Shown: in pieces, positions 6,930-15,800 of the stretch
Layout of the letters: every line of letters starts with the position of its first letter
Position numbering within the stretch: position 1 is the first letter of the stretch
NCBI GenBank assembly: GCA_046728075.1
Contig: JBKPDV010000057.1
Coordinates: 1 to 22,592 of the forward strand
From: JBKPDV01 sp046728075
Lineage (GTDB): Bacteria; Acidobacteriota; Thermoanaerobaculia; UBA5066; Gp7-AA6
Length of the DNA stretch: 22,592 bases
Direction: 5' to 3'
The notes under the pieces: generated by a model
The model's database searches: none
Seen by the model: the letters and a program-made list of their open reading frames with translations, nothing else
What the model was told of the DNA's origin: nothing
Made by a program: the position numbers and the translations under genes

Positions 6930-7964
6930 ATGAAGGGGTTTCTGGCTCTCGCTCTGGGCACGGTGAGTTTGGCCGCGGTCGGCCAGGAGAAATCCGCGGC
7001 GCGAAGCGGGCCCATCACGCTGACGCCTGGCCCGAAGACCATCGCGTGGGGCTACTACGATGCGACGACGCCTCCCGTTTTGCGCGTGCGCTCAGGCGAT
7101 ACCGTTCGGATCCAGACGCTGATCACGACGAGCCCCGCCAGACTCGAGGCCGCAGGCCTGCCCTCCTCCGATGTAGAGCAGGCGTTGCGTGACATCCATC
7201 AGCAAGTGACGAATAAGGGGCCCGGCGGCCACATCCTGACCGGGCCCGTCTTCGTGGAGGGAGCGGAGCCGGGGGACACACTCGAGGTGCGGATCCAGTC
7301 GATCGCGCTCGCTCTGCCGTACGCCTACAACGCGTTCTCCCCGGGACGGGGATTTCTGCCCGAGGACTTTCCCTACGCGCGGATGAAGATCGTTCCGCTG
7401 GACGCTCGCCGCATGGTGGCGCGTTTCGCCACTGACGTGGAGGTTCCGCTGCATCCCTTCTTCGGGAGTCTCGGTGTCGCGCCTCCACTGGTCTCCGGCC
7501 GCGTTTCCAGCGGGCCACCCTGGGTGCATGCGGGCAACCTCGACAATAAGGAGCTTGTAGCCGGGACCATCCTCTTCATCCCGATCCACGCGCCCGGCGC
7601 TCTTTTCCTGGCCGGGGACGGGCATGCGGCGCAGGGTAACGGCGAGGTGGACATCACGGCACTGGAGACTTCACTGGTCGGCACCTTCCAGCTCGTCGTC
7701 CGCAAGGACCTGCACTTGCGCTGGCCTCGCGCCGAGACCCCGACGCATTACGTCACGATGGGGCTTCACGAAGACTTGAACGAGGCGACCAAGCTGGCTG
7801 TTCGCGAGATGATCGAATTCCTCGTGACGGAGAAGCGATTGAGCCGGGACGACGCCTACATGCTGACGAGCGTGGCGGCCGACCTCGCGATCACGCAGCT
7901 GGTGGATGGGAACAAAGGAGTCCACGCGATGATCCCGAAGAGCCTCTTCGCCTCCTCTCGGTAG
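6930..7964 (+). CDS. Exported acetamidase/formamidase family (FmdA/AmdA) protein, 344 aa
   Basis: The FmdA/AmdA family hydrolyses short amides such as formamide or acetamide to ammonia and the acid, using a metal. Family blocks are clear: a beta-rich N-terminal domain with GGHILTGPVFVEGAEPGDTL (99-118), the central HPFFGSLGVAP (175-185), GNLDNKEL (202-209), and FLAGDGHAAQGNGEV (226-240) with the conserved D-G-H and E near the metal site. The length agrees with family members of 300-410 residues. Unlike the usual cytosolic enzymes, it begins with a Sec-type signal (MKGFLALALGTVSLAAVGQ), so it is probably periplasmic. GGAGG (6920-6924) precedes the ATG. The permease gene follows after 29 bp on the same strand, so co-transcription is possible. 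The actual amide substrate is unknown. Confidence 0.85.
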   Translation: MKGFLALALGTVSLAAVGQEKSAARSGPITLTPGPKTIAWGYYDATTPPVLRVRSGDTVRIQTLITTSPARLEAAGLPSSDVEQALRDIHQQVTNKGPGGHILTGPVFVEGAEPGDTLEVRIQSIALALPYAYNAFSPGRGFLPEDFPYARMKIVPLDARRMVARFATDVEVPLHPFFGSLGVAPPLVSGRVSSGPPWVHAGNLDNKELVAGTILFIPIHAPGALFLAGDGHAAQGNGEVDITALETSLVGTFQLVVRKDLHLRWPRAETPTHYVTMGLHEDLNEATKLAVREMIEFLVTEKRLSRDDAYMLTSVAADLAITQLVDGNKGVHAMIPKSLFASSR

Positions 7965-7993
7965 GGAGCGCGGTTGCGTCCGCTGGGAGAACG

Positions 7994-9427
7994 TTGAGCA
8001 GCGCGCAAAAGCGGAACGGCGGCGTGAGCGCTCTGCGCCGCGATCTGGGGACCGTCGAGTCCTACGCCGCGTTGATCGGTATCCTGATCGGCGCCGGCAT
8101 CTTCAAAGTCACCGGGCAGGCGTGGCTCCTGACAGGGCCGAGCGTGATCTTGGCATATCTCGTCCTGGCGCCGGCGGTGCTGGCGACGTCCGTCGCCTAC
8201 AGCGTCTATCTCTCGACGCCGCTCGGCCGCGAGCCGGGCGGCGAGTACACGCATTTGTCGCGCACCTTCGGGGGCTACGGCCTCGCGTTCGTGGGCGCGT
8301 GGCTGAAGATCATTTCGTACATCGGGGCGCTCGCCTACCTCGCGCTCGCCTTCGCGGAGTATCTCGTCGAGCTGTCCGGCGGACTTCTGCACGCCGGGGA
8401 TCGGTTGGCGGTCGCGCTTGCGGCCCTCGCTTTTTTTTATGTCGTGCATGTCGTCGGGGTGCGCTGGTTCGGACGCATCCAGGTCGCGATGTGCGCTCTG
8501 CTGGGTCTCTCGATCCTGGTGCTCGTCGTGCCGGGCCTTTTCGCGATCCACCCGCCGAACTACCGCCCCTTCTTCACTCACGGCTGGACGGGATTCGCGG
8601 CCTCGCTTCCGCCGCTCTTCTTCGCGTATGCGGGGTTCGAGTCGCTGGCGCAGGCGGCGGGCGAGGTGAAGGACTCGACGAGGCGGCTTCCGATCATCTT
8701 TACCAGGGGAATTCTGGTTGCGACGGCCGCCTATTTCCTGATGTCGGCGGTGGCGTTCGGTGTGCTTCCAGGCGCGCGTCTGGCGGCGAGCGCGGCTCCG
8801 ATGGCCGAGGCGGCCAGCGTTTACCTTCCGGTAGGGGCCGCCTGGTTTGTCGGGCTCGGCGCCGTCATGGCGCTGACGACGTCGGTCAACGCGACGATGC
8901 TCGTCCCGTCGCGGCTTGCGCTGATGCTGGCGCGCGACCGGCTTGCGCCCCGGTGGCTGGGCTCGATCCTGCCGGCGACGGGAACGCCTGTCCTCGGGCT
9001 CACGATCACGTTCGCCGCGGCCGCGCTCCTGCTCGTCAGCGGCCAGGTCTCTCTTGCCTTGAACATCGCCGTTTTCGCGCTCGTGGTCCTTTACTTCCTG
9101 CACAGCCTGGCGCTCTTGATGCTTCCGAGCGCGAACCCCGCCCTCTTCGCCTCCGTGACGGCTCGGGTGCCGCTCTCCGTCCAGCGCGCGGCCGCCGTGA
9201 TTTCGATGGCCGCGATGGGAGGGTTGATCGCACTCCAGGTGGCGCAGGACTCCTCGACGCTCTCTCGCCTCTCCTTCGCGCAGCGAATCTCCCAACACGC
9301 GCTGACGACCCTGGAGCTGTGCGCGACGTGGGCCGCCATCGGCACCGGGATCTACGTGCTGGGCCGCCGCCGCGGAGCGCGCGAACGGCACGACTACGAG
9401 GCGGCGTTGAAGGCAACCAGCCCCTGA
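7994..9427 (+). CDS. APC-superfamily amino acid permease, 477 aa
   Basis: A polytopic inner-membrane transporter with about twelve hydrophobic helices. The first helix carries ALIGILIGAGIF (about 26-37), the unwound glycine motif that binds the substrate amino and carboxyl groups in the APC superfamily. Later blocks such as FAYAGFESLAQAAGEVKDS (helix 6 and the following loop) and TTSVNATMLVPSRLALMLAR are typical of APA/CAT-type permeases. It should take up an amino acid or amine by cation symport or exchange. The frame opens with a TTG at 7994 preceded by GGGAGA only three bases away; the GTG about 30 bases downstream is an alternative. Its stop overlaps the start of the kynureninase-like gene (TGATG), so the two are translated together, suggesting that the permease imports that enzyme's substrate. 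That link is inference. Confidence 0.88.
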   Translation: MSSAQKRNGGVSALRRDLGTVESYAALIGILIGAGIFKVTGQAWLLTGPSVILAYLVLAPAVLATSVAYSVYLSTPLGREPGGEYTHLSRTFGGYGLAFVGAWLKIISYIGALAYLALAFAEYLVELSGGLLHAGDRLAVALAALAFFYVVHVVGVRWFGRIQVAMCALLGLSILVLVVPGLFAIHPPNYRPFFTHGWTGFAASLPPLFFAYAGFESLAQAAGEVKDSTRRLPIIFTRGILVATAAYFLMSAVAFGVLPGARLAASAAPMAEAASVYLPVGAAWFVGLGAVMALTTSVNATMLVPSRLALMLARDRLAPRWLGSILPATGTPVLGLTITFAAAALLLVSGQVSLALNIAVFALVVLYFLHSLALLMLPSANPALFASVTARVPLSVQRAAAVISMAAMGGLIALQVAQDSSTLSRLSFAQRISQHALTTLELCATWAAIGTGIYVLGRRRGARERHDYEAALKATSP

Positions 9428-10563
9428 TGCGCGACCGCCACCGCGAGGAGTTCCCCTCACTCTCGCGCGGGATCCATCTCCTTTCTCACAGCCTCGGGCC
9501 GATGCCTCGCCGCGCCCGGGAGTCGATGACTGTCTATCTCGACCGCTGGGAACGCTATGGAAGCGAAAACGCGTGGGAAGCGGAGTGGTGGGATCTCTCG
9601 CGAAAGGCGGGCGACCTTCTCGGACGGATTCTCGGGGCGCCAGCCGGATCCGTGGGCATCCAGCCCAACGCGTCGGTCGCGGTCTCGGCGGTCATCTCTT
9701 GTCTGGATTTCATCGGCCCGCGCAGGAAGATCGTTACGACAGCGCTCGAGTTTCCGACGATGGAATACATCCTGCGCGAGCAGGAGAGGTCGGGCGCGCG
9801 GCTCGAGGTCATTGCATCGGAAGACGGCGTCACGACTCCGATCGACCGCCTGCTCGAGGCAATCGACGAGGACACGGTCCTGACGGCTGTCTCGCACGCG
9901 TCCTACCGCAGCTCTTTCCGGCTGGATCCGCGGCCGATCGTGGAGCGCGCGCGCGAAGTCGGCAGCCTCGTGCTCCTGGACGTTTACCAGACGGCGGGAG
10001 TGCTGCCGCTCGAGATGGCCGGTTGGGGAGTCGATTTCGCGGTGGGCGGCACGATCAAGTGGCTCTGCGGCGGCCCCGCCTGCGGATACCTGTTCGTGCG
10101 GCCGGACCTGCTGCACCGGCTCGAGCCGAGGTTGACTGGCTGGATCGCGCACGCCGAGCCCTTCGACTTCGCGCCCGGGAGAATCCGCTACGACAAAGGC
10201 GTCCGCCGGTTCGCGCAGGGGACGCCCTCCATCCCGGCGCTCTACTCCTGTCTTCCCGGCCTCGAGATCCTTCTGGACGTCGGAGCCGAGACGATCGCGC
10301 TCGAGTCGCGGCGCCGCACGCGGCGGATGGTGGACACTGCGCTCGATCGCGGTTGGAACCTGAAGAGCCCTGCCGAGGCGGAGCGCCGCGGCGGAACCGT
10401 GATGCTCGGCGCCGAGAACCCCGAGCGCCTCGCCGACGAGCTGTCGCGCCGCGGCGTCCTCGTCGACTGGCGGCCGGGAGTCGTACGGATTTCCCCGCAC
10501 TTCTTCAACACCGACGAGGAAGTCACGCAGACGCTGGAGATCCTCGCGGAGCTGCTCGGGTAG
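9427..10563 (+). CDS. Kynureninase-like class V PLP enzyme, 378 aa
   Basis: A fold-type I PLP enzyme. D185 in LLDVYQTAG should pair with the PLP pyridine nitrogen, and K211 in GGTIKWLCGGPACGYLFV should form the Schiff base. The next blocks, LTGWIAHAEPFDF (236-248), VRRFAQGTPSIPAL (259-272) and the late VRISPHFFN (353-361), follow kynureninase more closely than cysteine desulfurase. Canonical kynureninases have DxxHSxG and a Tyr just before the Lys; here Q188 and I210 stand in those places, so hydrolysis of kynurenine itself is doubtful. A related C-C or C-S lyase or aminotransferase reaction is possible. It overlaps the permease stop by one base. No kynurenine formamidase or tryptophan dioxygenase is visible, although an FmdA-type protein lies just before the permease. 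Confidence 0.78.
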   Translation: MRDRHREEFPSLSRGIHLLSHSLGPMPRRARESMTVYLDRWERYGSENAWEAEWWDLSRKAGDLLGRILGAPAGSVGIQPNASVAVSAVISCLDFIGPRRKIVTTALEFPTMEYILREQERSGARLEVIASEDGVTTPIDRLLEAIDEDTVLTAVSHASYRSSFRLDPRPIVERAREVGSLVLLDVYQTAGVLPLEMAGWGVDFAVGGTIKWLCGGPACGYLFVRPDLLHRLEPRLTGWIAHAEPFDFAPGRIRYDKGVRRFAQGTPSIPALYSCLPGLEILLDVGAETIALESRRRTRRMVDTALDRGWNLKSPAEAERRGGTVMLGAENPERLADELSRRGVLVDWRPGVVRISPHFFNTDEEVTQTLEILAELLG

Positions 10564-10818
10564 GACTCAGTTCGGCGCGGAAGGCGCCCCGGCCCTGCGG
10601 CATTCCCCGCGGGACCACGCGGCCGCCCTCGTGGGGCTGGAGGGAAATTGTCCAGGCGGCCGCTCGCGAAATCGCTGCAAGTGAGAGTAATGGCGACTGC
10701 TTCCTTATGGCCTGTGCAGACTAACGCGATTTCGAGGGTCCCTTCGGGGAACGCCTCCGGGCCGGGGCTCACAGCGAGGCTTCCGTGCCGCTGGGCGGGT
10801 TGAAAGAGAAGGCCTCTT
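10564..10818. other. Convergent intergenic region without a recognisable gene
   Basis: 255 bases between the stops of the kynureninase-like (+) and cupin (-) genes. I see no convincing ORF. A small inverted repeat, AAAGAG (10803-10808) and CTCTTT (10814-10819) with a 5-base loop and TTTT on the plus side, touches the cupin stop and might weakly end transcription. The rest is GC-rich with only short hairpins. Confidence 0.4.
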
Positions 10819-11589
10819 TTAGCGCGGTCCCTCCGGGCGATATCGCACGGCCGGGCTGCCGGCGGGATAGAAGAGGCCATACAGCTTCAGCGGTTTCGTG
10901 CCGGTGTTCTCGAGGCAGTGCGGCTGGCGGCGGCGCAGGTAGACGCCCCAGCCGGGGCCGACCGGCGCCGAGGAATCGCCGGACCAGAATCGCGCCTCGC
11001 CTTCGAGGATGCACACGACCTCTTCGTACTCGTGGAAGTGATCGGGCGCGCGCCCCGGGGGAATGAAGCCGACGAACTGAGTGACTTGCTCGCAGCCGCT
11101 GTTGCCGTCGATCAGGACGCGAAACCAGCGCCCGTCCCCCGCGCGCTCCGTCGGTTGATCCTCGAATCGGACCACCGAAGGGCCGGGGTCGATTGAGTCG
11201 GCTTCGGAGCGTGCCGCCTCTTCGAAGAGGATCCGGACACCCGGATCGGGACAGCGCGAGCTGACCAGCAGAAGCGGCGTCTCTCCCGGATTGGATAGCG
11301 CGAGCCGGGCTCCAGGACGCACGAAGATCCCCGTATCCGGCGCCACCCGATGTCGCTGGCCGCCGGCGGGCAGGTCTCCGCTCCCGGAGACGACGAAGAG
11401 GACTTCGTCACACTCCGGGTTGCACCACGCCGTCGCCGCCCCGGGCGCAATTTCCAACACGTTGAGCGAGATTGCGTCCGCGCTGCGCTCGCGCCCGACG
11501 TGCCGCCAGACTCGGACTCCTGCCTGCGCGACGGGCTCTCCCTCTCGCAGCTCGAAGGCCCGGCACCCTCCCGGCAGCTCCATCGCCAT
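10819..11589 (-). CDS. Two-domain cupin protein, 256 aa
   Basis: A bicupin. The N-terminal cupin (about 41-112) keeps the barrel pattern but has no histidines at the metal positions (CNPECDEVLFVVSGSG, 56-71). The C-terminal cupin (about 165-245) has the full motif: HFHEYEEVVCILEGEARF (184-201) with H184, H186 and E189/E190, and the second motif PHCLENTG with H224. One metal centre is therefore likely, and the N-terminal domain is probably structural or ligand-binding. Bicupins with this layout include dioxygenases, ureidoglycine aminohydrolase and sugar-acid enzymes; none can be chosen from sequence. Start is one of two nearby ATGs (11589 or 11583). It diverges from the 2OG oxygenase with 35 bp between starts, so they probably share a control region. 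Confidence 0.72.
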   Translation of the reverse strand: MAMELPGGCRAFELREGEPVAQAGVRVWRHVGRERSADAISLNVLEIAPGAATAWCNPECDEVLFVVSGSGDLPAGGQRHRVAPDTGIFVRPGARLALSNPGETPLLLVSSRCPDPGVRILFEEAARSEADSIDPGPSVVRFEDQPTERAGDGRWFRVLIDGNSGCEQVTQFVGFIPPGRAPDHFHEYEEVVCILEGEARFWSGDSSAPVGPGWGVYLRRRQPHCLENTGTKPLKLYGLFYPAGSPAVRYRPEGPR

Positions 11590-11624
11590 GGGACGCGAAT
11601 CTATCTCGACGAATCCTCTCGAGC

Positions 11625-12737
11625 ATGGCCGCGCGGCGATTGGACTATTCTTCGCCCGTGGCCGACCCGAACGCCCGAATCGACGCCAAGAACCGCGACT
11701 TTGCCCGCTTCGAGCAGGTGAAGAAGGAGCAGGAGTACCGGCTGGCGGAGGCCGAAGCCGCGGAGCAGTTCGACGAAGACTTCCGAGTCCGCACCTGCGA
11801 CCTCGCTAAGTTTTTTCGCGGAACCGAAGAAAACCGGCGCGCGTTCGCGCAGGAGTTGGGCGAGGGGCTCGAGCAGATCGGGTTCGCGATCCTGGAAGGA
11901 CACGGCGTCGATCCGCATCTCTACGAGGAGGCGGCCGCCAGGACCGTGGACGTCTTCACGCGGCCGACTCTGGAAGAGAAGTTGCGCTATCGGGCAGAGC
12001 GGCACGGCTCTGTCAACCAGGGCTACTTCCCGATCAAGGAGACGAGCGACATCCATCCGGACTTAGTCGAAGGGTGGGTCTTCTGCCGGCGGGCGTTTGA
12101 TCTCGACGACAGCTCCTCGCGCGCCTATCGCTGGCAGGACTTCTGGCCGATTCCCGGCGCCGAGCCGCTCTTTCGCCGCCTCTGCCGGGAGCACGAGAAG
12201 CTGATCCTTCCGATCATGCAGAGCGTCCTGATGTACCTCGGCTGCGATCCCCACCTCTACGACCGCCGCCTCTCGGCGACGAACTTCGGCCTGCGGTTGA
12301 ACTACTACCCTCCTGTCCCACCCGAAGACGCCGCGTCGGGCGCGGCGCGGCTGCTGGGACACGAGGACGTGGATCTCTTTACACTGGTCCCGGCTCCGCG
12401 GATCGAAGGGCTCCAGGTCTTGAATCGCGCCAACGGGCGCTGGATCCGGCTGAACGCCCCTCCCGGCACGATCATCCTGAACACCGGCGACTACATGCAG
12501 CGGATCACCAACGACATCCTTCCCTCCACGACCCACCGCGTCTCCAAGCCCCGAGACGCGGCGCTTCTGGGGCAGGCGCGAGTCTCGTTTCCTTTCAACG
12601 TGTACATCCGGGAGGACGAGATCCTGGAGGTGCTGCCGGGGTTGCCAAATCCGAAATACCCGCCCGTCAAGGCGATCTCGTTTCATACCCGAATCACGAG
12701 CAAGTACTACGGCGACGACTACGCCGTCGACGAGTAA
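11625..12737 (+). CDS. Isopenicillin-N-synthase-like Fe(II)/2-oxoglutarate oxygenase, 370 aa
   Basis: A double-stranded beta-helix oxygenase of the IPNS/flavonoid oxygenase type. The DIOX_N-type N-terminal region includes QIGFAILEGHGVD (84-96). The iron ligands are H246 and D248 in LGHEDVDLFTLV and H304 in STTHRV. R319-x-S321 in ARVSFPFN would bind the 2-oxoglutarate carboxylate. NYYPP (226-230) precedes the metal motif, as is usual. It should hydroxylate, desaturate or cyclise a small molecule; in bacteria such enzymes serve secondary metabolism and amino-acid catabolism. The start at 11625 has a poor ribosome site, and a GTG about 30 bases downstream is possible. It diverges from the cupin gene and precedes the BNR operon by 90 bp, whose own promoter candidate suggests separate transcription. 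Confidence 0.82.
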   Translation: MAARRLDYSSPVADPNARIDAKNRDFARFEQVKKEQEYRLAEAEAAEQFDEDFRVRTCDLAKFFRGTEENRRAFAQELGEGLEQIGFAILEGHGVDPHLYEEAAARTVDVFTRPTLEEKLRYRAERHGSVNQGYFPIKETSDIHPDLVEGWVFCRRAFDLDDSSSRAYRWQDFWPIPGAEPLFRRLCREHEKLILPIMQSVLMYLGCDPHLYDRRLSATNFGLRLNYYPPVPPEDAASGAARLLGHEDVDLFTLVPAPRIEGLQVLNRANGRWIRLNAPPGTIILNTGDYMQRITNDILPSTTHRVSKPRDAALLGQARVSFPFNVYIREDEILEVLPGLPNPKYPPVKAISFHTRITSKYYGDDYAVDE

Positions 12738-12751
12738 AAACGCGCGTCAAC

Positions 12752-12780
12752 TTGTCGCGCGGGTCCGCCGGCGAAATAAT
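12752..12780 (+). promoter_or_regulatory. Candidate promoter of the BNR-S9 peptidase operon
   Basis: TTGTCG (12752-12757), a 17-base spacer and AATAAT (12775-12780), one base from the consensus -10. It lies in the 90-bp gap with the ATG 48 bases downstream of the -10 box. AAGGAG (12818-12823) then serves as ribosome site. The AT-rich hexamer stands out in this GC-rich gap. Confidence 0.5.
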
Positions 12781-12827
12781 CGCGCTCCGTCGAGCCCCAG
12801 GAAGCAAGAAAGGCGAAAAGGAGAGCC

Positions 12828-15800
12828 ATGAAGATTGTCCGCGTCGTTCTCGCAGGAATCCTGTTTCTCGCTGCTGCCGTTCTCGATCTTCCCGCGCAGA
12901 CTCCATCCAAGGCGCCCGCTCCCGCTCCGGGGAAGCCGGGCGACGCGAAGGCCGCCGCTGAGAAGAAGAGCGAAGAGAAGAAGAGCGAAGAGGAAACTCC
13001 GACGGCGCCCGGCGCCCAGCGGGGCTTCAAGTTCCGCAACATCGGCCCCGCGGCGGGAGGAGGACGCATCACGGCGATCGCCGGCATTCCGGGCAACCCG
13101 AACGTGATCTATCTCGGCTCCTGCTCGGGCGGCGTCTTCAAGACCGTCGATGGCGGCGTCTCCTGGAAGGCGGTCTTTGAGAAATACCCGCCGTCGATCG
13201 GCGCGATCCAGATTGCCCCCTCGAATCCGAATCTGGTCTGGGTCGGCACGGGAGAGGCCAATCCGCGCAACAACGTCATCGACGGGCACGGCGTCTACTT
13301 TTCGCCGGACGGGGGAGCCTCATGGCGCTTCATGGGCCTGGCCGACGCCGGTCAGATCTCGCGCATCCTGATCGATCCGGGTGATCCCGACACGGTCTAC
13401 GTCGCGGTTCTGGGGAACATCTGGAAATCCAATCCCGATCGGGGAGTCTTCCGCACGACCGATGGCGGCCAGACGTGGAAGAAGGTCCTGTATGTCAACG
13501 ACGAGACAGGCGTATCGGACCTCGTCATGCAGCCGGGCAATCCGCGCGTGCTGATCGCGGGAACGTGGCAGTTCCGCCGCTACCCTTGGGAGTTCGTCGG
13601 CGGCGGGCCGGGCTCAGGACTCTGGAAATCGACCGACGGCGGGTCGACCTGGAAGAAGATCGAGAAAGACCTGCCGGAGGGACCGCTCGGCCGCGTCTCG
13701 CTCGCGATCGCGCCCTCCAACGGCAGCCACGTCTACGCCTTGATCCACGCGAAAAAAGGGATCCTCTTCGATTCGAAGGACCTTGGAGAGCACTGGGAAA
13801 AGCTGACCGACTCGCGCCTCATCGATGTCCGCCCCTGGTATTTCTCGGTGATCGCCGTGTCGCCGGCGGACGAGAACAGGCTCTATTTCGGCTCCTTCAA
13901 CCTCGTCACCTCGATCGATGCCGGAAAAACATTTCAGACGAACAACCGGCGGATTCACCCCGACTACCATGCGCTGTGGATCGATCCGAAGGACCCGGAA
14001 CGGATCCTCCAGGGCAACGACGGCGGAGCGCTCATGTCGTCAGACGGGGGCAAGTCCTGGCGCGCCTTCGACCTGCCGCTCGGGCAGTTCTACCAGGTGG
14101 GCATCGGCACGGATATGCCCTACACGATCTGCGGCGGCCTGCAGGACAACAACGCCTGGTGCGGCGCCTCCAACTCGCTGGCGCGCGGCGGGATCAGCAA
14201 CGCCGACTGGTACGTCGTGACGGGCGGCGACGGCGAGTGGGTCGTGCCCGCTCCTTCGGATCCCAACATCATCTACGCCGACTCGCAGAACGGAAACATC
14301 TCGCGCTTCGACCGCAAGACGAAACTTTCGCGCAACATCCGTCCCTACCTTTCGGGCGCTTCGGAGATGGCTCCGGCGGACCTGAAATATCGATTCAACT
14401 GGACGACCCCGATCGCGGTCTCCGCGACCGACGCCAACGAGGTCTACGTCGGGGGCAACGTGGTCTTCAAGTCGACCGACGGCGGACTCCACTGGACGGC
14501 AATCAGTCCGGACATCACGCGCAACGACAAGGCGAAGCAGAAGGCCTCGGGCGGTCCGGTCAACCTGGATCTCTCGGGCGCCGAGACGTACGACACGCTC
14601 CTCTCGCTGACGATCTCGACGGTCGATCCGAAGGTGATGTGGGCCGGCTCGGACGACGGTCTGGTCCACGTGACGAAAGACGGCGGCAAGACCTGGACAA
14701 ATGTTTCGGTCAAGGCCGGTCCCGAATGGGCGCGGGTGTATCAGATCGATGCCTCGCCCTTCGACGCCGGCACGGCGCAGCTCGTCTATGACGGACACAT
14801 GCTCGGCAACCGAAAGCCGCACGTCTACCGGACGACGGACTACGGAGCGACGTGGACAGGTATCGCAAAGGGGCTGCCGGACGACGCGACGGCCTATGTC
14901 GTGCGCGAGAACCCGAACAAGAAGGGGTTCCTCGTGGTCGGCACCGAGCACGGTCTTCACTACTCGACGGACGCCGGCGCGAGCTGGAAGAAGATGACGC
15001 CGGAGTTCCCGATGGTGCCGGTCTGGGACCTGAAGTTCGTCAAGGGCCCTCACGATCTCGTGGTCGCCTCCCACGGCCGCGGCATGTATGTTCTGGACAA
15101 CATCACGCCGCTCGAGGAGATCGACGCCTCGATCGAGGGCAAGAACCTCCACGTCTTTTCCATGCCGCCGGCGGCGCAGTGGCAGATCTGGAACCGCGGC
15201 GGTTTCGGCATCGGAGAGTGGACCGGGCCCAACCCGCCCGCGGGCGCCACGGTCGATTACTGGCTGAAGAAAGAGATCGTGCAGACCGAGGAGCAAAAGA
15301 AGCTGCGCCGAGAGCCCGTCAAGATCACGATCACCGACGCGAAGGGCAACCCGGTAGCGACCGAGTACGGGCAGGCCAAGGAGGGCATCAACCGGCACGT
15401 CTGGCAGCTGCGCTATGAGGGCCCGAAGAAGATCGCTTTCGGCAAAGAGGCTCCGCCCTCCGAGTTCTTCGACCCGAACCGGGGCCCGGACGTTCCGCCG
15501 GGAACATACAAGATCACCGTGACCGCCGCGGGGGAGAGTCAGACGCGCGACGTGACGGTCGGGCCCGACCCGCGCTGGCCGGTGGACGCCGAGGTCCTGC
15601 GGGCGCGGGCGAAGGCGGCTCTCGAGGGACGGAACACGGCTTCCACGGTCAACGAGATGCTCAACCGCCTGGACGTCTGGGAGACGCAGCTGACCGCTCT
15701 GCCCAAGCTCGTCGGCGCGGGCGGCGACGACCCGGAGCCAGCGAAAGCGAAAAAATACGAAGCGGCCCTGAAGGCGGCCAAGGATCTCAACAAGAAGGTG

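Noticed and set aside
7856..9460. A 534-codon minus-strand open frame opposite the permease
   Set aside because: Translation is strongly charged and repetitive in Arg/Glu; the plus strand gives a clean 12-helix transporter.
10803..10820. AAAGAG/CTCTTT inverted repeat as a terminator
   Set aside because: Six-pair stem with low GC and only a short T run on the plus side; too weak for a separate call.
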